From the NCBI RefSeq assembly GCF_044336245.1, contig NZ_CP172346.1:1240001-1304000 (forward strand): 64,000 nt of DNA, in the 5' to 3' direction. A model generated the notes under the pieces. That model made no database searches, was not told the DNA's origin, and saw nothing but the letters and a program-made list of their open reading frames with translations. Positions 22,823 through 32,461 of this stretch are shown one piece after another. Each line of letters begins with the position of its first letter. Within the stretch, counting starts at the first letter, position 1. The position numbers and the translations under genes are program-made. The stretch comes from Schlesneria sphaerica (GTDB lineage Bacteria; Planctomycetota; Planctomycetia; Planctomycetales; Planctomycetaceae).

Positions 22823-23366
22823 CTTTCGGGTCTATGGGCCCTCTTCTCAGCAGACCGCGGCTGCGCACGAGTCACGACGCCATCTTCTCCCAGCGCCCCA
22901 GCAGCCAACGCACACTCTCTCCGCTTCATACCGACTTCCGGCAGCGCCAGGTCTTTTTGAGCAGCACGCTATCAAAGCATGCAGGATACGTCCTGACCCG
23001 GACCGTGGTTTCATGGTCGAAACCAAGTCACATTCATTCATCTTTGCACGACGATCAGCCAATCACCTGACTCAGGGCTGAGACGGAATTCGCGTTACAC
23101 CAAACCGTGCGCCTTGTTTTTTCACTGCATTAATTCATTCGCTGCCTGATTGTGCCAGGTAGCGAATCCTCTTCAGCAGAATCGTTTACTCTGGATTCTT
23201 AGTTGCCTACTGGCTCTTCAATAAGGGTCCAGAACCCTAAGAATTCGCTGAGAATTGAGCTCAACTTCAGGCGACTGGCCTACCATTTGCGACATACTTC
23301 CTCCAGCAGTGGTTCGATCCACTCCATGTCTGAATAGGCGAGAACCGAACTAACAAGGAGCTAGCA
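22823..23366 (+). other. Intergenic region
   Basis: About 540 nt without a credible gene. A 12-bp inverted repeat, ATTCGCTGCCTG (23137-23148) with CAGGTAGCGAAT (23156-23167), followed by CCTCTTC could be a terminator. The segment just before 23,367 has a good ribosome-binding site (AAGGAG) for the next gene. Confidence 0.5.
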
Positions 23367-23825
23367 ATGATTACAAAGAAGTGGGCACTAATTTTCTTAG
23401 GAAGCCTGGGTGGGTTCGCCGTCGGTTGCGGAATGGACGATTCATCACGCACGACGCAGACCAACGAACCATCAACTACCGTGACAGCGAATCGTCCCGC
23501 TCTGCCGGAAACTACGCGTGACCCCGCCGACCGGTCATCTTCCACCACCCCGGCCACTCCAGGCACGAGTGTCAATGACAAGACGCCATTCGATCAGGAT
23601 GAAAACCAGCGCGACATCAACACCACGGCAGACATCCGCAAGCGGATCGTCAATTCCGACCTGTCTTCGAAGGCACACAACGTGATGATCACGACCCAGT
23701 CGGGTCAGGTCAGCCTTCGAGGCCGCGTCGAATCGCAGGCAGAAAAGGATGCGGTGGAGAAGATTGCTGCTGAGGTCGCTGGCGCCGACAAGGTGGACAG
23801 CCAGCTGGAAATTGTCACCAACTAA
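23367..23825 (+). CDS. BON-domain lipoprotein
   Basis: The 152-residue product has a lipoprotein signal with FAVGCG as the lipobox. A Ser/Thr/Pro-rich linker covers residues about 22-78. The C-terminal BON domain (DINTTADIRKRIVNSDLSS, QSGQVSLRGRVESQAEKDAVEKIAAEVAG, VDSQLEIV) is the kind that binds membranes or phospholipids in OsmY-type stress proteins. AAGGAGCTAGCA precedes the start. It is the first of a run of stress-type genes. Confidence 0.85.
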   Translation: MITKKWALIFLGSLGGFAVGCGMDDSSRTTQTNEPSTTVTANRPALPETTRDPADRSSSTTPATPGTSVNDKTPFDQDENQRDINTTADIRKRIVNSDLSSKAHNVMITTQSGQVSLRGRVESQAEKDAVEKIAAEVAGADKVDSQLEIVTN

Positions 23826-23884
23826 AGCCTTACAGACGGTGTCTTGGCAAAACGAATTATTCGAACAGAAAGTCAGGTATTAGA

Positions 23885-24412
23885 ATGTCAACTTCCATTT
23901 TCTGTACCGCATCGGCCAATCAGGCCGACACAATCATCCGCAACCTGAAAGCGGCAGGGTTTTCAAATAACGACATTTCGGTCGTCACTGCGGACAAGAC
24001 CGCCACCCGCGAGTTCGCAGATCGACACGACACGAACGCTCCTGAGGGGGCGATGGCAGGGGCCGGAACCGGCCTGCTGCTGGGCGGAACACTGGGGTGG
24101 CTGGCTGGTATCGGAACGCTCGCCATTCCGGGGCTGGGAGCCTTTATTGCGGCCGGTCCAATCATGGCTGCACTCAGCGGTGCTGCCGTTGGCGGGACCG
24201 TCGGTGGAATTACCGGTGCTTTGATCGGGATGGGTGTTTCGGAAAACGACGCTGCACGATTCGAGGAAGCCGTCAAGTCGGGAGATTATCTGATTTCCGT
24301 CCATTCCGAAGACTATGAGGAGCTCAACCGAGCTCGTCATGTCATCGAACAGGCGGGAGGACGCGACGTTACGGTGTCAGGTGAAGTCGTCACCGGCAAC
24401 TCCCGCTACTGA
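23885..24412 (+). CDS. General-stress YflT-like protein with glycine-zipper membrane segment
   Basis: The 175-residue product opens with a small alpha/beta domain (STSIFCTASANQADTIIRNLKAAGFSNNDISVV) like the heat-induced stress protein YflT domain. A long Gly/Ala-rich hydrophobic middle (about 55-115, TGLLLGGTLGWLAGIGTLAI and following) would insert in a membrane. The end (DYLISVHSEDYEELNRARHVIEQAGG) repeats the ferredoxin-like pattern. It is 59 nt after the BON gene, probably co-regulated. Confidence 0.75.
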   Translation: MSTSIFCTASANQADTIIRNLKAAGFSNNDISVVTADKTATREFADRHDTNAPEGAMAGAGTGLLLGGTLGWLAGIGTLAIPGLGAFIAAGPIMAALSGAAVGGTVGGITGALIGMGVSENDAARFEEAVKSGDYLISVHSEDYEELNRARHVIEQAGGRDVTVSGEVVTGNSRY

Positions 24413-24463
24413 GATCACCCTTCATTTCGGCTTGGAGGCCAGTCGAGCCGGCGGAGCCGAATC

Positions 24464-24506
24464 CTTGCCTGTCTCACTTCGTCAGAGCAGGCAAGAAATC
24501 TTTTTA
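24464..24506 (+). terminator. Terminator after the YflT-like gene
   Basis: CTTGCCTG (24464-24471) pairs with CAGGCAAG (24488-24495), followed by AAATCTTTTTAA. It sits between the YflT-like gene and the DUF892 gene. Confidence 0.75.
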
Positions 24507-24529
24507 ACCCTCATATTTGAAGGATAATC

Positions 24530-25018
24530 ATGAAACTCGCGACCCTCCAGGACCTCTACGTAGCCGAATTGAAGGATCTCTACAACGCAGAAAACCAGTT
24601 GTTGAAAGCACTTCCAAAAATGGCTAAGGCTGCTTCCGATCCCGATTTGGCGCAGTCATTTCTCGATCATCTTGAAGAAACGAAGGTCCAGGTCGAGAGA
24701 CTGGAAACCATTTTCAAGGAACTGGAGCTGAGCCCTAAGGGGAAAACCTGCAAGGCCATGAAGGGCTTAATCGAAGAAGGATCTGAGGTGATGTCCGAGA
24801 ATGCGGATCCCTCTGTCATGGACGCGGCTCTTATTACTGCCGCCCAGCGTGTCGAACATTATGAAATGGCCGGTTACGGCTGTGTCCGTACGTTCGCTCA
24901 CATACTCGGCTTCGATAACGCTGCCGACCTCTTGCAGCAAACGCTCGATGAAGAAGGGGCCGCGAACAAGAAGCTGACGGAACTGGCCGAATCGACAATC
25001 AACAGCGAAGCCATCTGA
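24530..25018 (+). CDS. DUF892/YciF-type ferritin-like protein
   Basis: The 162-residue product is all-helical. LQDLYVAELKDLYNAENQLLKALPKMAKAA is the signature first helix pair of the DUF892 (YciE/YciF) family; SFLDHLEETKVQVERLETIF, MDAALITAAQRVEHYEMAGY and LLQQTLDEEGAANKKL supply the other helices with the Glu, His and Glu ligands (E, ExxH-like) of a di-metal ferritin-like bundle. The family is linked to stress response. AAGGA precedes the start. The length is normal for the family. Confidence 0.9.
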   Translation: MKLATLQDLYVAELKDLYNAENQLLKALPKMAKAASDPDLAQSFLDHLEETKVQVERLETIFKELELSPKGKTCKAMKGLIEEGSEVMSENADPSVMDAALITAAQRVEHYEMAGYGCVRTFAHILGFDNAADLLQQTLDEEGAANKKLTELAESTINSEAI

Positions 25019-25062
25019 TGGCGTTCTGAACTTCCGTCCGGATACTGAAGTTCATTCGAACA

Positions 25063-25109
25063 GCGATCGCGAGCGACCGGAGTCCTTTGCCCCCGGTCGC
25101 TCGCATCGC
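25063..25109 (+). terminator. Long GC-rich hairpin after DUF892 gene
   Basis: GCGAGCGACCGG (25069-25080) pairs perfectly with CCGGTCGCTCGC (25093-25104) and is extended by GCGAT/ATCGC around one bulged base. It is a strong transcriptional barrier although no long T-run follows. Confidence 0.65.
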
Positions 25110-25207
25110 AGTTCACCTCAACCTTTGCCCGAATTTATCAAAGGGTGAATGGAGCCAACCTCGGATTGCCCTCACAGACGTTGTGTCCCTTTTTTAAGGA
25201 GCTAGTA

Positions 25208-25594
25208 ATGTTGGTTGCACCACTCAAAGATCTTGATCAGGAAATGCCCGACCCCAAAGGACACACCATAGGGTTCCTTTCCTCTGAAGACGTGTGCGAC
25301 GTCGTTGTGGAGGAGCTGATCATGGCGGGGATATCCGGATCGGGAATCCTGGTGTTGAGCGGCCCGACAGGAACAGAGCTGTTTACTCGAATGATGAAAG
25401 GATCTCTGTGGGGAGAAGCCGTTGAAAAGATGCTTAAAGACGGTGTCCTGGCCCTTGAACACGGTGACGTCATCCTGGTAGTGGCAGTAGAAGATCGGGA
25501 ACAGGCCCTCCTCGTGGCGAAGGTTGCAGAGGAACATGGTGGACGCGGATTCAATTATTTCGGAGAGTGGACAGACGAACGGTTGACGCGGTGA
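25208..25594 (+). CDS. Small cytosolic protein, function unknown
   Basis: The start is at ATG 25208, preceded by AAGGAGCTAGTA (the same Shine-Dalgarno block as the BON gene); the frame is open from 25145. The 128-residue product resembles one ferredoxin-like alpha/beta domain: TIGFLSSEDVCDVVVEELIMAGISGSGILVLSG, then a helical middle and GDVILVVAVEDREQALLVAKVAEEHGG. It looks related in pattern to the YflT-like neighbour without the membrane part. It is likely part of the stress group. Confidence 0.65.
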   Translation: MLVAPLKDLDQEMPDPKGHTIGFLSSEDVCDVVVEELIMAGISGSGILVLSGPTGTELFTRMMKGSLWGEAVEKMLKDGVLALEHGDVILVVAVEDREQALLVAKVAEEHGGRGFNYFGEWTDERLTR

Positions 25595-26107
25595 ATCTGG
25601 ACCTTGCCTTCAGTTGATCGCGTCTGCAGCAGTAGGATCATCTGCACCGACATTACGGTGCATACGATCACTCTGCTTCCTCAGAACCAACCGCTTGGAC
25701 CTATCTCGCCCTCAATTCTGCAACAACTGGCAGTAGTTGATTACAAATTTTTAAGGTCTAGTGGATTCCGTGGTGGAATTCATTCACCCCCAGCAACGTG
25801 ACAGTCGATCTCGAACTTCGTCGCGTTGAGATTCGGGCCGGTCCAACTCCTGCACGATCTGAATCGCAGCATCTCCGTAGAGAATCCGTTTGTAGAACGT
25901 GATTGTTCGGCCCGATGCTGCACTCCGCAGGAAGTGAGACAAAAGCTCACCAGGATAGAAATGTACTCTTTAACTGAATGCTGTGAAGTGCATCGTCGAT
26001 CCATCCACATCTCGAGCTCACGCACTTTGCGATGACTGACCTCAGCGCCCCTGACGGTCAGCTTCAAGTTGACACAGCAAGCCCCGAAAATCCCGCGAGG
26101 CCCGCTT
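25595..26107 (+). other. Intergenic region
   Basis: About 510 nt in which I see no gene, RNA fold or repeat. The minus-strand frames here have no protein-like features. Confidence 0.5.
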
Positions 26108-27490
26108 ATGCCACTCGAGTCCCCTAGCGCGCCCCCTCCCTGCACGTCCTCTGCTCCTCAGCGTCAGTCCGGACTGGATGCGCTACGGGGGATTGCAGCG
26201 GTTTTTGTGGTGCTGCTTCACGCCGGCATTCCCTACATGACAAACCCCATGGCCTACCTGGTCTGGCCAGCTCGGGATGTCCATCCGAGTGACTTTGTCG
26301 ATGTGCTGACGTGGTGTACGGAATGCTTTCTGATGCCCCTCTTCTTCCTGCTGGCCGGCTACTTTTCGGTCGGCCCACTTCTTTCCCGTGGCGAAAAACA
26401 GTTCATTGAAAGTCGTACGAAAAGACTGATGGTTACTCAGGTGGCCGCCGGTACCTTTATTTTGCCCACGTGTCTGCTGATCTGGTCGATGGGCTGGATC
26501 GCCGATGGATTGTACGCTCCTCGCACGATCTTTATCTGGAGAAGTGGGATCCCCAAGGAACTCGAAGCAGAACTCTACGGTTTTGGACATTTCTGGTTTC
26601 TGCACTACTTGTACATCTACTGCCTGCTGATGGGGGGTGCGTCGTGGCTGGTCCAACGATCTGTTACGAGCCTCCCATCCCTGACAAATACCGCCGCTGA
26701 CGACCTCACTGGAGTCGATGTCATTCTCTCTTCCGTGTGGAAGCCAATGATTCCCGTCATCCCGGCCGCGATTATTCTTTACCTGGATCCCCGGATTGTC
26801 CTAGGTTTCTACCAGACATTTATTCCCGTTGGCTCGAAGCTGGCTTACTACGCGATCTACTTCGCTGCAGGAGTGACTATGTGGCGTACTCGCAGCACCA
26901 ATGGCCGCCATAGTCTGCTCTATCTGACTCTCGCAGGGGTCACGTTTTTGGGAGTTTTGCCCCTGATTCACCAGCACGTCGAACAGCCGCTCGTCGGGGT
27001 GCAACGGGTGCTGCTGGCGGGCCTGCTCGCGATCTTTGCTTCTCTGTCCGCCCATGGCCTCTTCGCGTTATTTCTGAAATCCAGGCTCGGCGACAACGTC
27101 GTCATGAAGTATCTGGCCGATGCCTCCTTCTGGGTTTATATCATTCATCTGCCGTTCGTAGGATTGACACAGATCGCGATCGCTCGAACCGGAGTTCCCG
27201 CGCTGGGCAAGTTTGTGATTGCGGGAACCATCGCAGTCGGACTGTCTCTTTTGACGTATCAGGCCTTCGTCCGAAATCGCTGGTTGGGAGAATTTCTCGA
27301 AGGTCGTTGGGGTCCCAACTCGCGACCACGAACTGCCCCTGCTAAAGCTCAGGGCGCGAAGTCGGCACTGGATTTTGAACTGGACGACGCCGTTTCGGCG
27401 CTGCCAACTGTTCATTTCCGCACGCCGCGCGTCCAGACTGTTGAAAGCCCCCTGTATTCCCGCCCAACTCTGACGCAGAGTCCCGACTAA
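26108..27490 (+). CDS. Acyltransferase-3 family membrane protein
   Basis: The 460-residue product starts at ATG 26108 (a TTG at 26069 is possible but less likely). After a Pro-rich tail, GLDALRGIAAVFVVLLHAGI is the classic acyltransferase-3 first span with the 'R...H' catalytic pattern (DALRG, LLHAG). About ten hydrophobic spans follow, with FWFLHYLYIYCLL and FWVYIIHLPFVG as conserved later segments. Such OafA/OpgC-like enzymes acylate extracytoplasmic sugars. The last 80 residues are a cytosolic tail. Confidence 0.85.
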   Translation: MPLESPSAPPPCTSSAPQRQSGLDALRGIAAVFVVLLHAGIPYMTNPMAYLVWPARDVHPSDFVDVLTWCTECFLMPLFFLLAGYFSVGPLLSRGEKQFIESRTKRLMVTQVAAGTFILPTCLLIWSMGWIADGLYAPRTIFIWRSGIPKELEAELYGFGHFWFLHYLYIYCLLMGGASWLVQRSVTSLPSLTNTAADDLTGVDVILSSVWKPMIPVIPAAIILYLDPRIVLGFYQTFIPVGSKLAYYAIYFAAGVTMWRTRSTNGRHSLLYLTLAGVTFLGVLPLIHQHVEQPLVGVQRVLLAGLLAIFASLSAHGLFALFLKSRLGDNVVMKYLADASFWVYIIHLPFVGLTQIAIARTGVPALGKFVIAGTIAVGLSLLTYQAFVRNRWLGEFLEGRWGPNSRPRTAPAKAQGAKSALDFELDDAVSALPTVHFRTPRVQTVESPLYSRPTLTQSPD

Positions 27491-27798
27491 TGTTCGCCTC
27501 GCTCCGCCAGGTCGCCCGCATACTGACGAGCAGCACGGAATCTTGAATGGAGCAGTTCGCGGGCGGCGAGGTTGCATCTGCAACACTACCGGAATTGTCG
27601 TCGCTCGACTGGTACTCAATAGCAGGCCTTCGCATCCACTCGCCTCCGCCACATCGTCGTGCTGCGGAGATCTCTGCAATCATGGATGCTGATTTGAGCG
27701 CTGCGCTGTAATCTCTTGCCTGTGATTCTGAGTAATCGCTCCGATGACGACATCCTGTTTGTCTGATCGTTTCGACCCGCCAGCGATGCCTTCCATTT
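27491..27798 (+). other. Intergenic region
   Basis: About 308 nt with no gene or repeat I can support. Confidence 0.45.
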
Positions 27799-29697
27799 AT
27801 GAACCCATCTCTTGATCCCGTCACTGTACTCAAAGGGCTCATCCAGGATTTTCGTCAGCTCTGGCGAGAACTTTTGATTTTTGATGTTCTCTTTCAGTTG
27901 GTCCGGGCCTGGCTGATCGTTCCACTGATCGCGATGGCACTCTCGTTCCTGCTCTTCAAAGCGGGACGAGTCGCCGTCAGCAATCAGGACATCTTCAATT
28001 TTTTGCTGTCTCCACTGGGTGCTGCCTACGCTGTCACCTTGAGTGCGACCACTGCCGTTTTGATTCTGCTGGAACAAGCAGGAATGCTCGTCGTCATCGG
28101 AATGCGGCACCGGCCCCAGTCTGCGCCTCTCGAAGGGGGACACGACCGTCTGACGCCCCTGATGAGTTCGTTCTGGCGGATCAGCAGACTGGGACTGCTC
28201 AAATTAAGTGTTCTGACCCTGTTGGCGGCCCCCCTCCTGGCATCCGCATATCTGACCTATCTCGTTCTCCTGACGCAGCATGACATTTACTATTATCTCA
28301 CAGTCCGCCCCGCTGCATTCTGGCAAGCCGCCATTGCGGGCATGACACTGCTGGCAACAATGACGGTGTGCGGGGCGTTCCTGCTTGTCGAATGGTTGCT
28401 CGCCCTGCCGATTGTCCTTTTTGAGACCCTGCCTGCCCGATCAGCACTTGCTGCCAGTCGCCAACGGGTGCGCGGTGTTCGGTCCCGGATCGCACTGCTT
28501 CTGCTTTGCTGGGGTGGTGTGAGTTTTGGACTCGGAGCGATACTCACCGCCGTCTTCCAGTTTGGTGCCGATATGCTCTTGGCACATCTTGGAAAAGACT
28601 CGGTGCCGCTTCTGGCATCACTACTGATCGTGCAGTCAGGATTGATCGGCTTCGCCTCATTCCTCTCCAATTCGGCAATTTCATTACTGATTCACCGCGT
28701 CTACCATGACATAAGTGGTTCTGATCATCCGCTTCGGGAGATCGCTTCATCAGCAGCATCGCGATCTCCTGATCACGCCGTCGAACGCTTCACTGCAACC
28801 CGGGTCCGGATTGCCGCGGCAGTGACGGCAACTGTGACCATTCTCGTTCCTGTCGGATTCTGGATTCTTCTCGCGGAACGGGTCGCGACTCGCAGCACAG
28901 TACTTGTGACCGCACATCGAGGCTCTGCCGCGCATGCTCCGGAGAATACTCTGGCGGCGATTCAGCGGGCCATCGACATTGGTGCTGACTACACCGAGAT
29001 CGATGTTCATCAAACGAAAGACGGAGTTGTCGTATTGCTGCACGATCGCGATTTGCGACGAGTGGCAGGTGACTCACGCCGACTGAGTCAAATTACATTT
29101 GAAGAAGTTCAGAAATTGGATGTCGGACGCTGGTTCTCTGAAGAGTTCGCCCAAACCCGTGTCCCGACGCTTACGGAGGCACTGAGACTTTGCCGCGACA
29201 AAATTCGAGTCAACATCGAGCTCAAGGTATTCGGCCCCTCTGCAGAACTCGCTGAAGCGGTAACGCGCATCGTTCGTGAAGAGGGCTTCGAGTCGCACTG
29301 CATTATCACTTCACTCAGTGACGAGGCACTTAATCAGGTGCGTCAATTCCATCCTCGCATTCCAGTGGGAATCATTGTGGGTCAGTCGATCGGCGATGTG
29401 AACCGCTTTGATGTGGATGCACTCAGTGTTCGGGCCGACCATCTCACTGACGAGATGATTCGTTCGGCCCAGCAACTCAACCGACAGGTCATGGTCTGGG
29501 GAATAAAAGGAGAGCGACAGATCAATGCTCAGCTCCGGCGAGGAGTCGACAATCTGATCGCGAGTGATCCCGAGTTGGCGATTCGGCTCAGAGACCGCTG
29601 GAGAGACGCGTGCGACCGAGATCGAGTGGTCATGGGACTGCAAATCTTGCTGGGAATCAGCCAGGAAACAACCCATTCGGCACTCGATACCGACTAA
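27799..29697 (+). CDS. Glycerophosphodiester phosphodiesterase with N-terminal membrane domain
   Basis: The 632-residue product has two parts. Residues about 1-365 have six or more hydrophobic segments, matching the membrane domain often fused to bacterial GDPD enzymes. From about residue 368 the catalytic domain starts with VTAHRGSAAHAPENTLAAI (HRGxxxxxPENT), then TEIDVHQTKDGVVVLLHDRDLRR with the metal-binding Glu/Asp and second His, and VNIELKVFG. The known reaction is hydrolysis of glycerophosphodiesters to glycerol 3-phosphate plus alcohol. The catalytic domain should face outside or be membrane-apposed. Confidence 0.9.
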   Translation: MNPSLDPVTVLKGLIQDFRQLWRELLIFDVLFQLVRAWLIVPLIAMALSFLLFKAGRVAVSNQDIFNFLLSPLGAAYAVTLSATTAVLILLEQAGMLVVIGMRHRPQSAPLEGGHDRLTPLMSSFWRISRLGLLKLSVLTLLAAPLLASAYLTYLVLLTQHDIYYYLTVRPAAFWQAAIAGMTLLATMTVCGAFLLVEWLLALPIVLFETLPARSALAASRQRVRGVRSRIALLLLCWGGVSFGLGAILTAVFQFGADMLLAHLGKDSVPLLASLLIVQSGLIGFASFLSNSAISLLIHRVYHDISGSDHPLREIASSAASRSPDHAVERFTATRVRIAAAVTATVTILVPVGFWILLAERVATRSTVLVTAHRGSAAHAPENTLAAIQRAIDIGADYTEIDVHQTKDGVVVLLHDRDLRRVAGDSRRLSQITFEEVQKLDVGRWFSEEFAQTRVPTLTEALRLCRDKIRVNIELKVFGPSAELAEAVTRIVREEGFESHCIITSLSDEALNQVRQFHPRIPVGIIVGQSIGDVNRFDVDALSVRADHLTDEMIRSAQQLNRQVMVWGIKGERQINAQLRRGVDNLIASDPELAIRLRDRWRDACDRDRVVMGLQILLGISQETTHSALDTD

Positions 29698-29795
29698 GCT
29701 TGCGTGGAATCGCCTCAGAACGACTGCCACACGCGAGACACCCAAGCCAGTTCGTGCGACTTCCGCTGTAAACCCGTCCACCCGGATATCCTCAA

Positions 29796-31757
29796 TCAGA
29801 ACTGATCCGGATTAATGACGTCGACATTCTCGACGCACACGGTCACATGATGTTCATTGAAAATATCACGTCTCAGGTAGTCGAGCAGTCCTTCCGAAAC
29901 GGACCGCGTGACAATGACCTCGATTCGAACGAGCGCAGGGTTCGGCGAGGATGCCTCTGCGAGCAATCGCCGCCCCGCCCCGACACAGGGAATGAGCGTG
30001 TAACCCGACGCACCAAGATCCACGAACTTGGTAACGAGTTGCTCCTGAAGCAGAGCATCAGCAACAATTGTCAGTCGTCGCATCGAGCGCAGCCCCCGTT
30101 TACGAGTTGAAAACTCATGAACGGAGAGCTGACGATGAAGATCCAGACCAGAGATCGTCAGACTGAGTTTCTCTTGTTCGAACTCCTGCTGCAGGGCATG
30201 CAGTTTTTCCATCACACTGCTATCGACCAGCTTCGTCTCAGAAAGGTCGATCACCAAATTGTTATGCCGCACCAGACCAATGTCCTCAATCTGTCGCTTG
30301 AACGGAATCCAGTTACTGAAGACGGCCGAACCGTAAGCCCTGACCAGGTAGGTCCGGTCGCCGATCTCTTCAATATCCAGATAAGGCTTAAAGAGAGAAC
30401 GAACGGGAACGCCATTGCTCAAGTGGACAATTAACTTCACCGCGATGCCGATTGCAATTCCGATCAACAGGTCTGTCGCGAGCACGCCGACAAGAGTGCA
30501 GACGAAAATGAGAAACTGCTCTTTGCCAATGTGGTACACATGCAGAAATTCCCGCGGGTGAGCCAGCCGAAAACCCGTATAGACGAGCATCGCGGCAAGA
30601 GCAGCCAGGGGTATCTGGTGGATCAAGCCAGGAACAAGCGCCAAAAAGGCCAGCAGGAACACGCCGTGCCAGACATTGGCGAAACGGGTCTGCGCCCCGT
30701 TGTCGATGTTGGCTTTGCTGCGAACAATCTCCGAAATCAGCGGCAATCCCCCGATCAGTGAGACGACAACATTCGCCAATCCCACCGCCAGCAGATCCTT
30801 GTTGAAATTAGTCTTTCGCTTCCAAGGGTCCAATAGATCAATTGCCTTCGCACTCAGCAGCGATTCCAGACTTCCAATCAAGGCGAACAAGATCACCCAC
30901 TTCCACGCGACCAGATGATTCAAGGCAGAAAAGTCCGGACTTGCGAGCGCCGACAGTAGATTCTTGGGAACATTCACAAGGAACCGCTCGCTGAGGCTGA
31001 AACTGTGTCCCATCAGGGAATAGGTATGTTCGTGGGACAAATCGAAGAAATACCCCAGCGGAATTGCGACGAGGATCACAACAATTTGAGCGGGAACCCG
31101 GCGAATTCGCTTGTTGCGAATGAGCGGCCATCCAAAAAGAATCGCCAGACTCACCAACCCAATCAAAGCAACCTCAGGATTCATATGGACGATTGACTTG
31201 GGAATCTCTGCGAGCAGATGCAGAGGTTCCCCATTGAGTCCCATCACCCCGAAAACGATGTGTATCTGCTTGGAAATAATGATCACGCCAATCGCCGCGA
31301 GCATTCCGTGCACGGTCGAACTCGGGAAGAACTCTCCCAGAAAGCCCATGCGGAAAGCACCAAACGCAATCTGGACTAAGCCGGCGACGAGCCCTACCGC
31401 CAGAGCCATTTTATAGGCCTGGGTTCCTGCGTCGGGCGCGTCACCGAGGATGACTCTGAAATCGGCGACGGCACCAAGCACGATCACAATCAGCCCGGCC
31501 GCCGGTCCTTTGATCGTCAGTTCTGAATTGCTGATCAGCGGTGTGACGATCGCCCCTACGATCGCCGTGAAGACCCCCGCAATCGCCGGAAAACCGCTCG
31601 CCAGCGAGATACCAAGGCAGAGTGGCAATGCGATCAGAAAAACGAGAAACCCGGATACAGCGTCACGCTCAATGTAGTTTCTCATCCCCTTCAGATCGCC
31701 CCGAGGAACCTCCGCTTCTGAAGTATCGGCAGTCTGCGTGAGCATGGGATTGGACAT
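29796..31757 (-). CDS. SulP-family anion transporter with STAS domain
   Basis: The 653-residue product starts at the ATG encoding MSNPMLTQ; a TTG 30 nt upstream is less likely. It has 10-12 hydrophobic spans beginning with SGFLVFLIALPLCLGISLASGFP and the family segment ELTIKGPAAGLIVIVLGA. A STAS domain (NLVIDLSETKLVDSSVMEKLHALQQEFE) follows the membrane part, and about 100 extra C-terminal residues form a GlnB/ferredoxin-like domain (VRIEVIVTRSVSEGLLDYL). SulP proteins move sulfate or bicarbonate. It is transcribed toward the GDPD gene. Confidence 0.9.
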   Translation of the reverse strand: MSNPMLTQTADTSEAEVPRGDLKGMRNYIERDAVSGFLVFLIALPLCLGISLASGFPAIAGVFTAIVGAIVTPLISNSELTIKGPAAGLIVIVLGAVADFRVILGDAPDAGTQAYKMALAVGLVAGLVQIAFGAFRMGFLGEFFPSSTVHGMLAAIGVIIISKQIHIVFGVMGLNGEPLHLLAEIPKSIVHMNPEVALIGLVSLAILFGWPLIRNKRIRRVPAQIVVILVAIPLGYFFDLSHEHTYSLMGHSFSLSERFLVNVPKNLLSALASPDFSALNHLVAWKWVILFALIGSLESLLSAKAIDLLDPWKRKTNFNKDLLAVGLANVVVSLIGGLPLISEIVRSKANIDNGAQTRFANVWHGVFLLAFLALVPGLIHQIPLAALAAMLVYTGFRLAHPREFLHVYHIGKEQFLIFVCTLVGVLATDLLIGIAIGIAVKLIVHLSNGVPVRSLFKPYLDIEEIGDRTYLVRAYGSAVFSNWIPFKRQIEDIGLVRHNNLVIDLSETKLVDSSVMEKLHALQQEFEQEKLSLTISGLDLHRQLSVHEFSTRKRGLRSMRRLTIVADALLQEQLVTKFVDLGASGYTLIPCVGAGRRLLAEASSPNPALVRIEVIVTRSVSEGLLDYLRRDIFNEHHVTVCVENVDVINPDQF

Positions 31758-32390
31758 GGAGTTGGAAGCCTCGGTGACGAGATACAAATAAACGGCAGAT
31801 CCAGCAGTCTGCAGCTGGCCCGCTCAGGAACGAATGTGAAGACCATTGGGCTCTAGGAACCCTCCGCCCCTCAAATTCAGACAAGCGAGGAAGTTGAAGT
31901 CATCCGGGTTTGGGAGAGGAACCTTCGGCCGACTCGGACACTCTGGGCGGGATTTTGGGCTTCGCCGTCGCGATTGTCGACCCGCCTGTCCTCTAAGCTC
32001 TCCACATTGTAAGTATCAACCGGTACGGAGCTCGCGGGGGAGCCAAATCTGAATGCCGAAAGTTGGGAGGCAAACTTCCCTCAGACGCTGCCTGAATGTG
32101 CGACTGATCTTGACAGAGGACGCCCTTATAAGTGACAGCCGCTATGGAAGTTCGGGTCCAGCACAAAAAATCCACAGAAGATTTCATCTCCCTTCAAGGG
32201 GAAGATCCGACGCAATCCCCCTCGGCTCAGTGAAAATCGTCATAACTGCCTGAAAAACAGGCAAATTCGGCACGCTAAGGTCTGCTGTCAAAGCAGGCTC
32301 AGCAGTTTCTCATAAAAAATACGAAATCGGGTTTGGCAAAAGAAGATCCGGCAGTATACTTCGCCCACGCAACGCTCCACGGGAGCCGCC
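31758..32390 (+). other. Intergenic region before tRNA-Gln
   Basis: About 630 nt with no supported gene. It contains a small GCCTG/CAGGC hairpin (32250-32264) and, at its right end, the promoter of tRNA-Gln. Confidence 0.5.
32333..32360 (+). promoter_or_regulatory. Promoter of tRNA-Gln
   Basis: TTGGCA at 32333-32338 and TATACT at 32355-32360 with 16-bp spacing, 30 nt upstream of the tRNA. Confidence 0.75.
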
Positions 32391-32461
32391 TGCCTGGTAG
32401 TGTAACGGTAGCACGAGTGACTCTGACTCACTTAGTTTAGGTTCGAATCCTAACCGGGCAA
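32391..32461 (+). tRNA. tRNA-Gln (anticodon CTG)
   Basis: The acceptor TGCCTGG pairs with CCGGGCA (one G-T wobble). The D-arm is GTG...CAC. The anticodon arm is AGTGA-CTCTGAC-TCACT with anticodon CTG (positions 34-36). The T-arm loop is TTCGAAT with stem TTAGG/CCTAA. The discriminator is A; CCA is not encoded. A 5' U-A pair is usual for tRNA-Gln. Confidence 0.95.
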
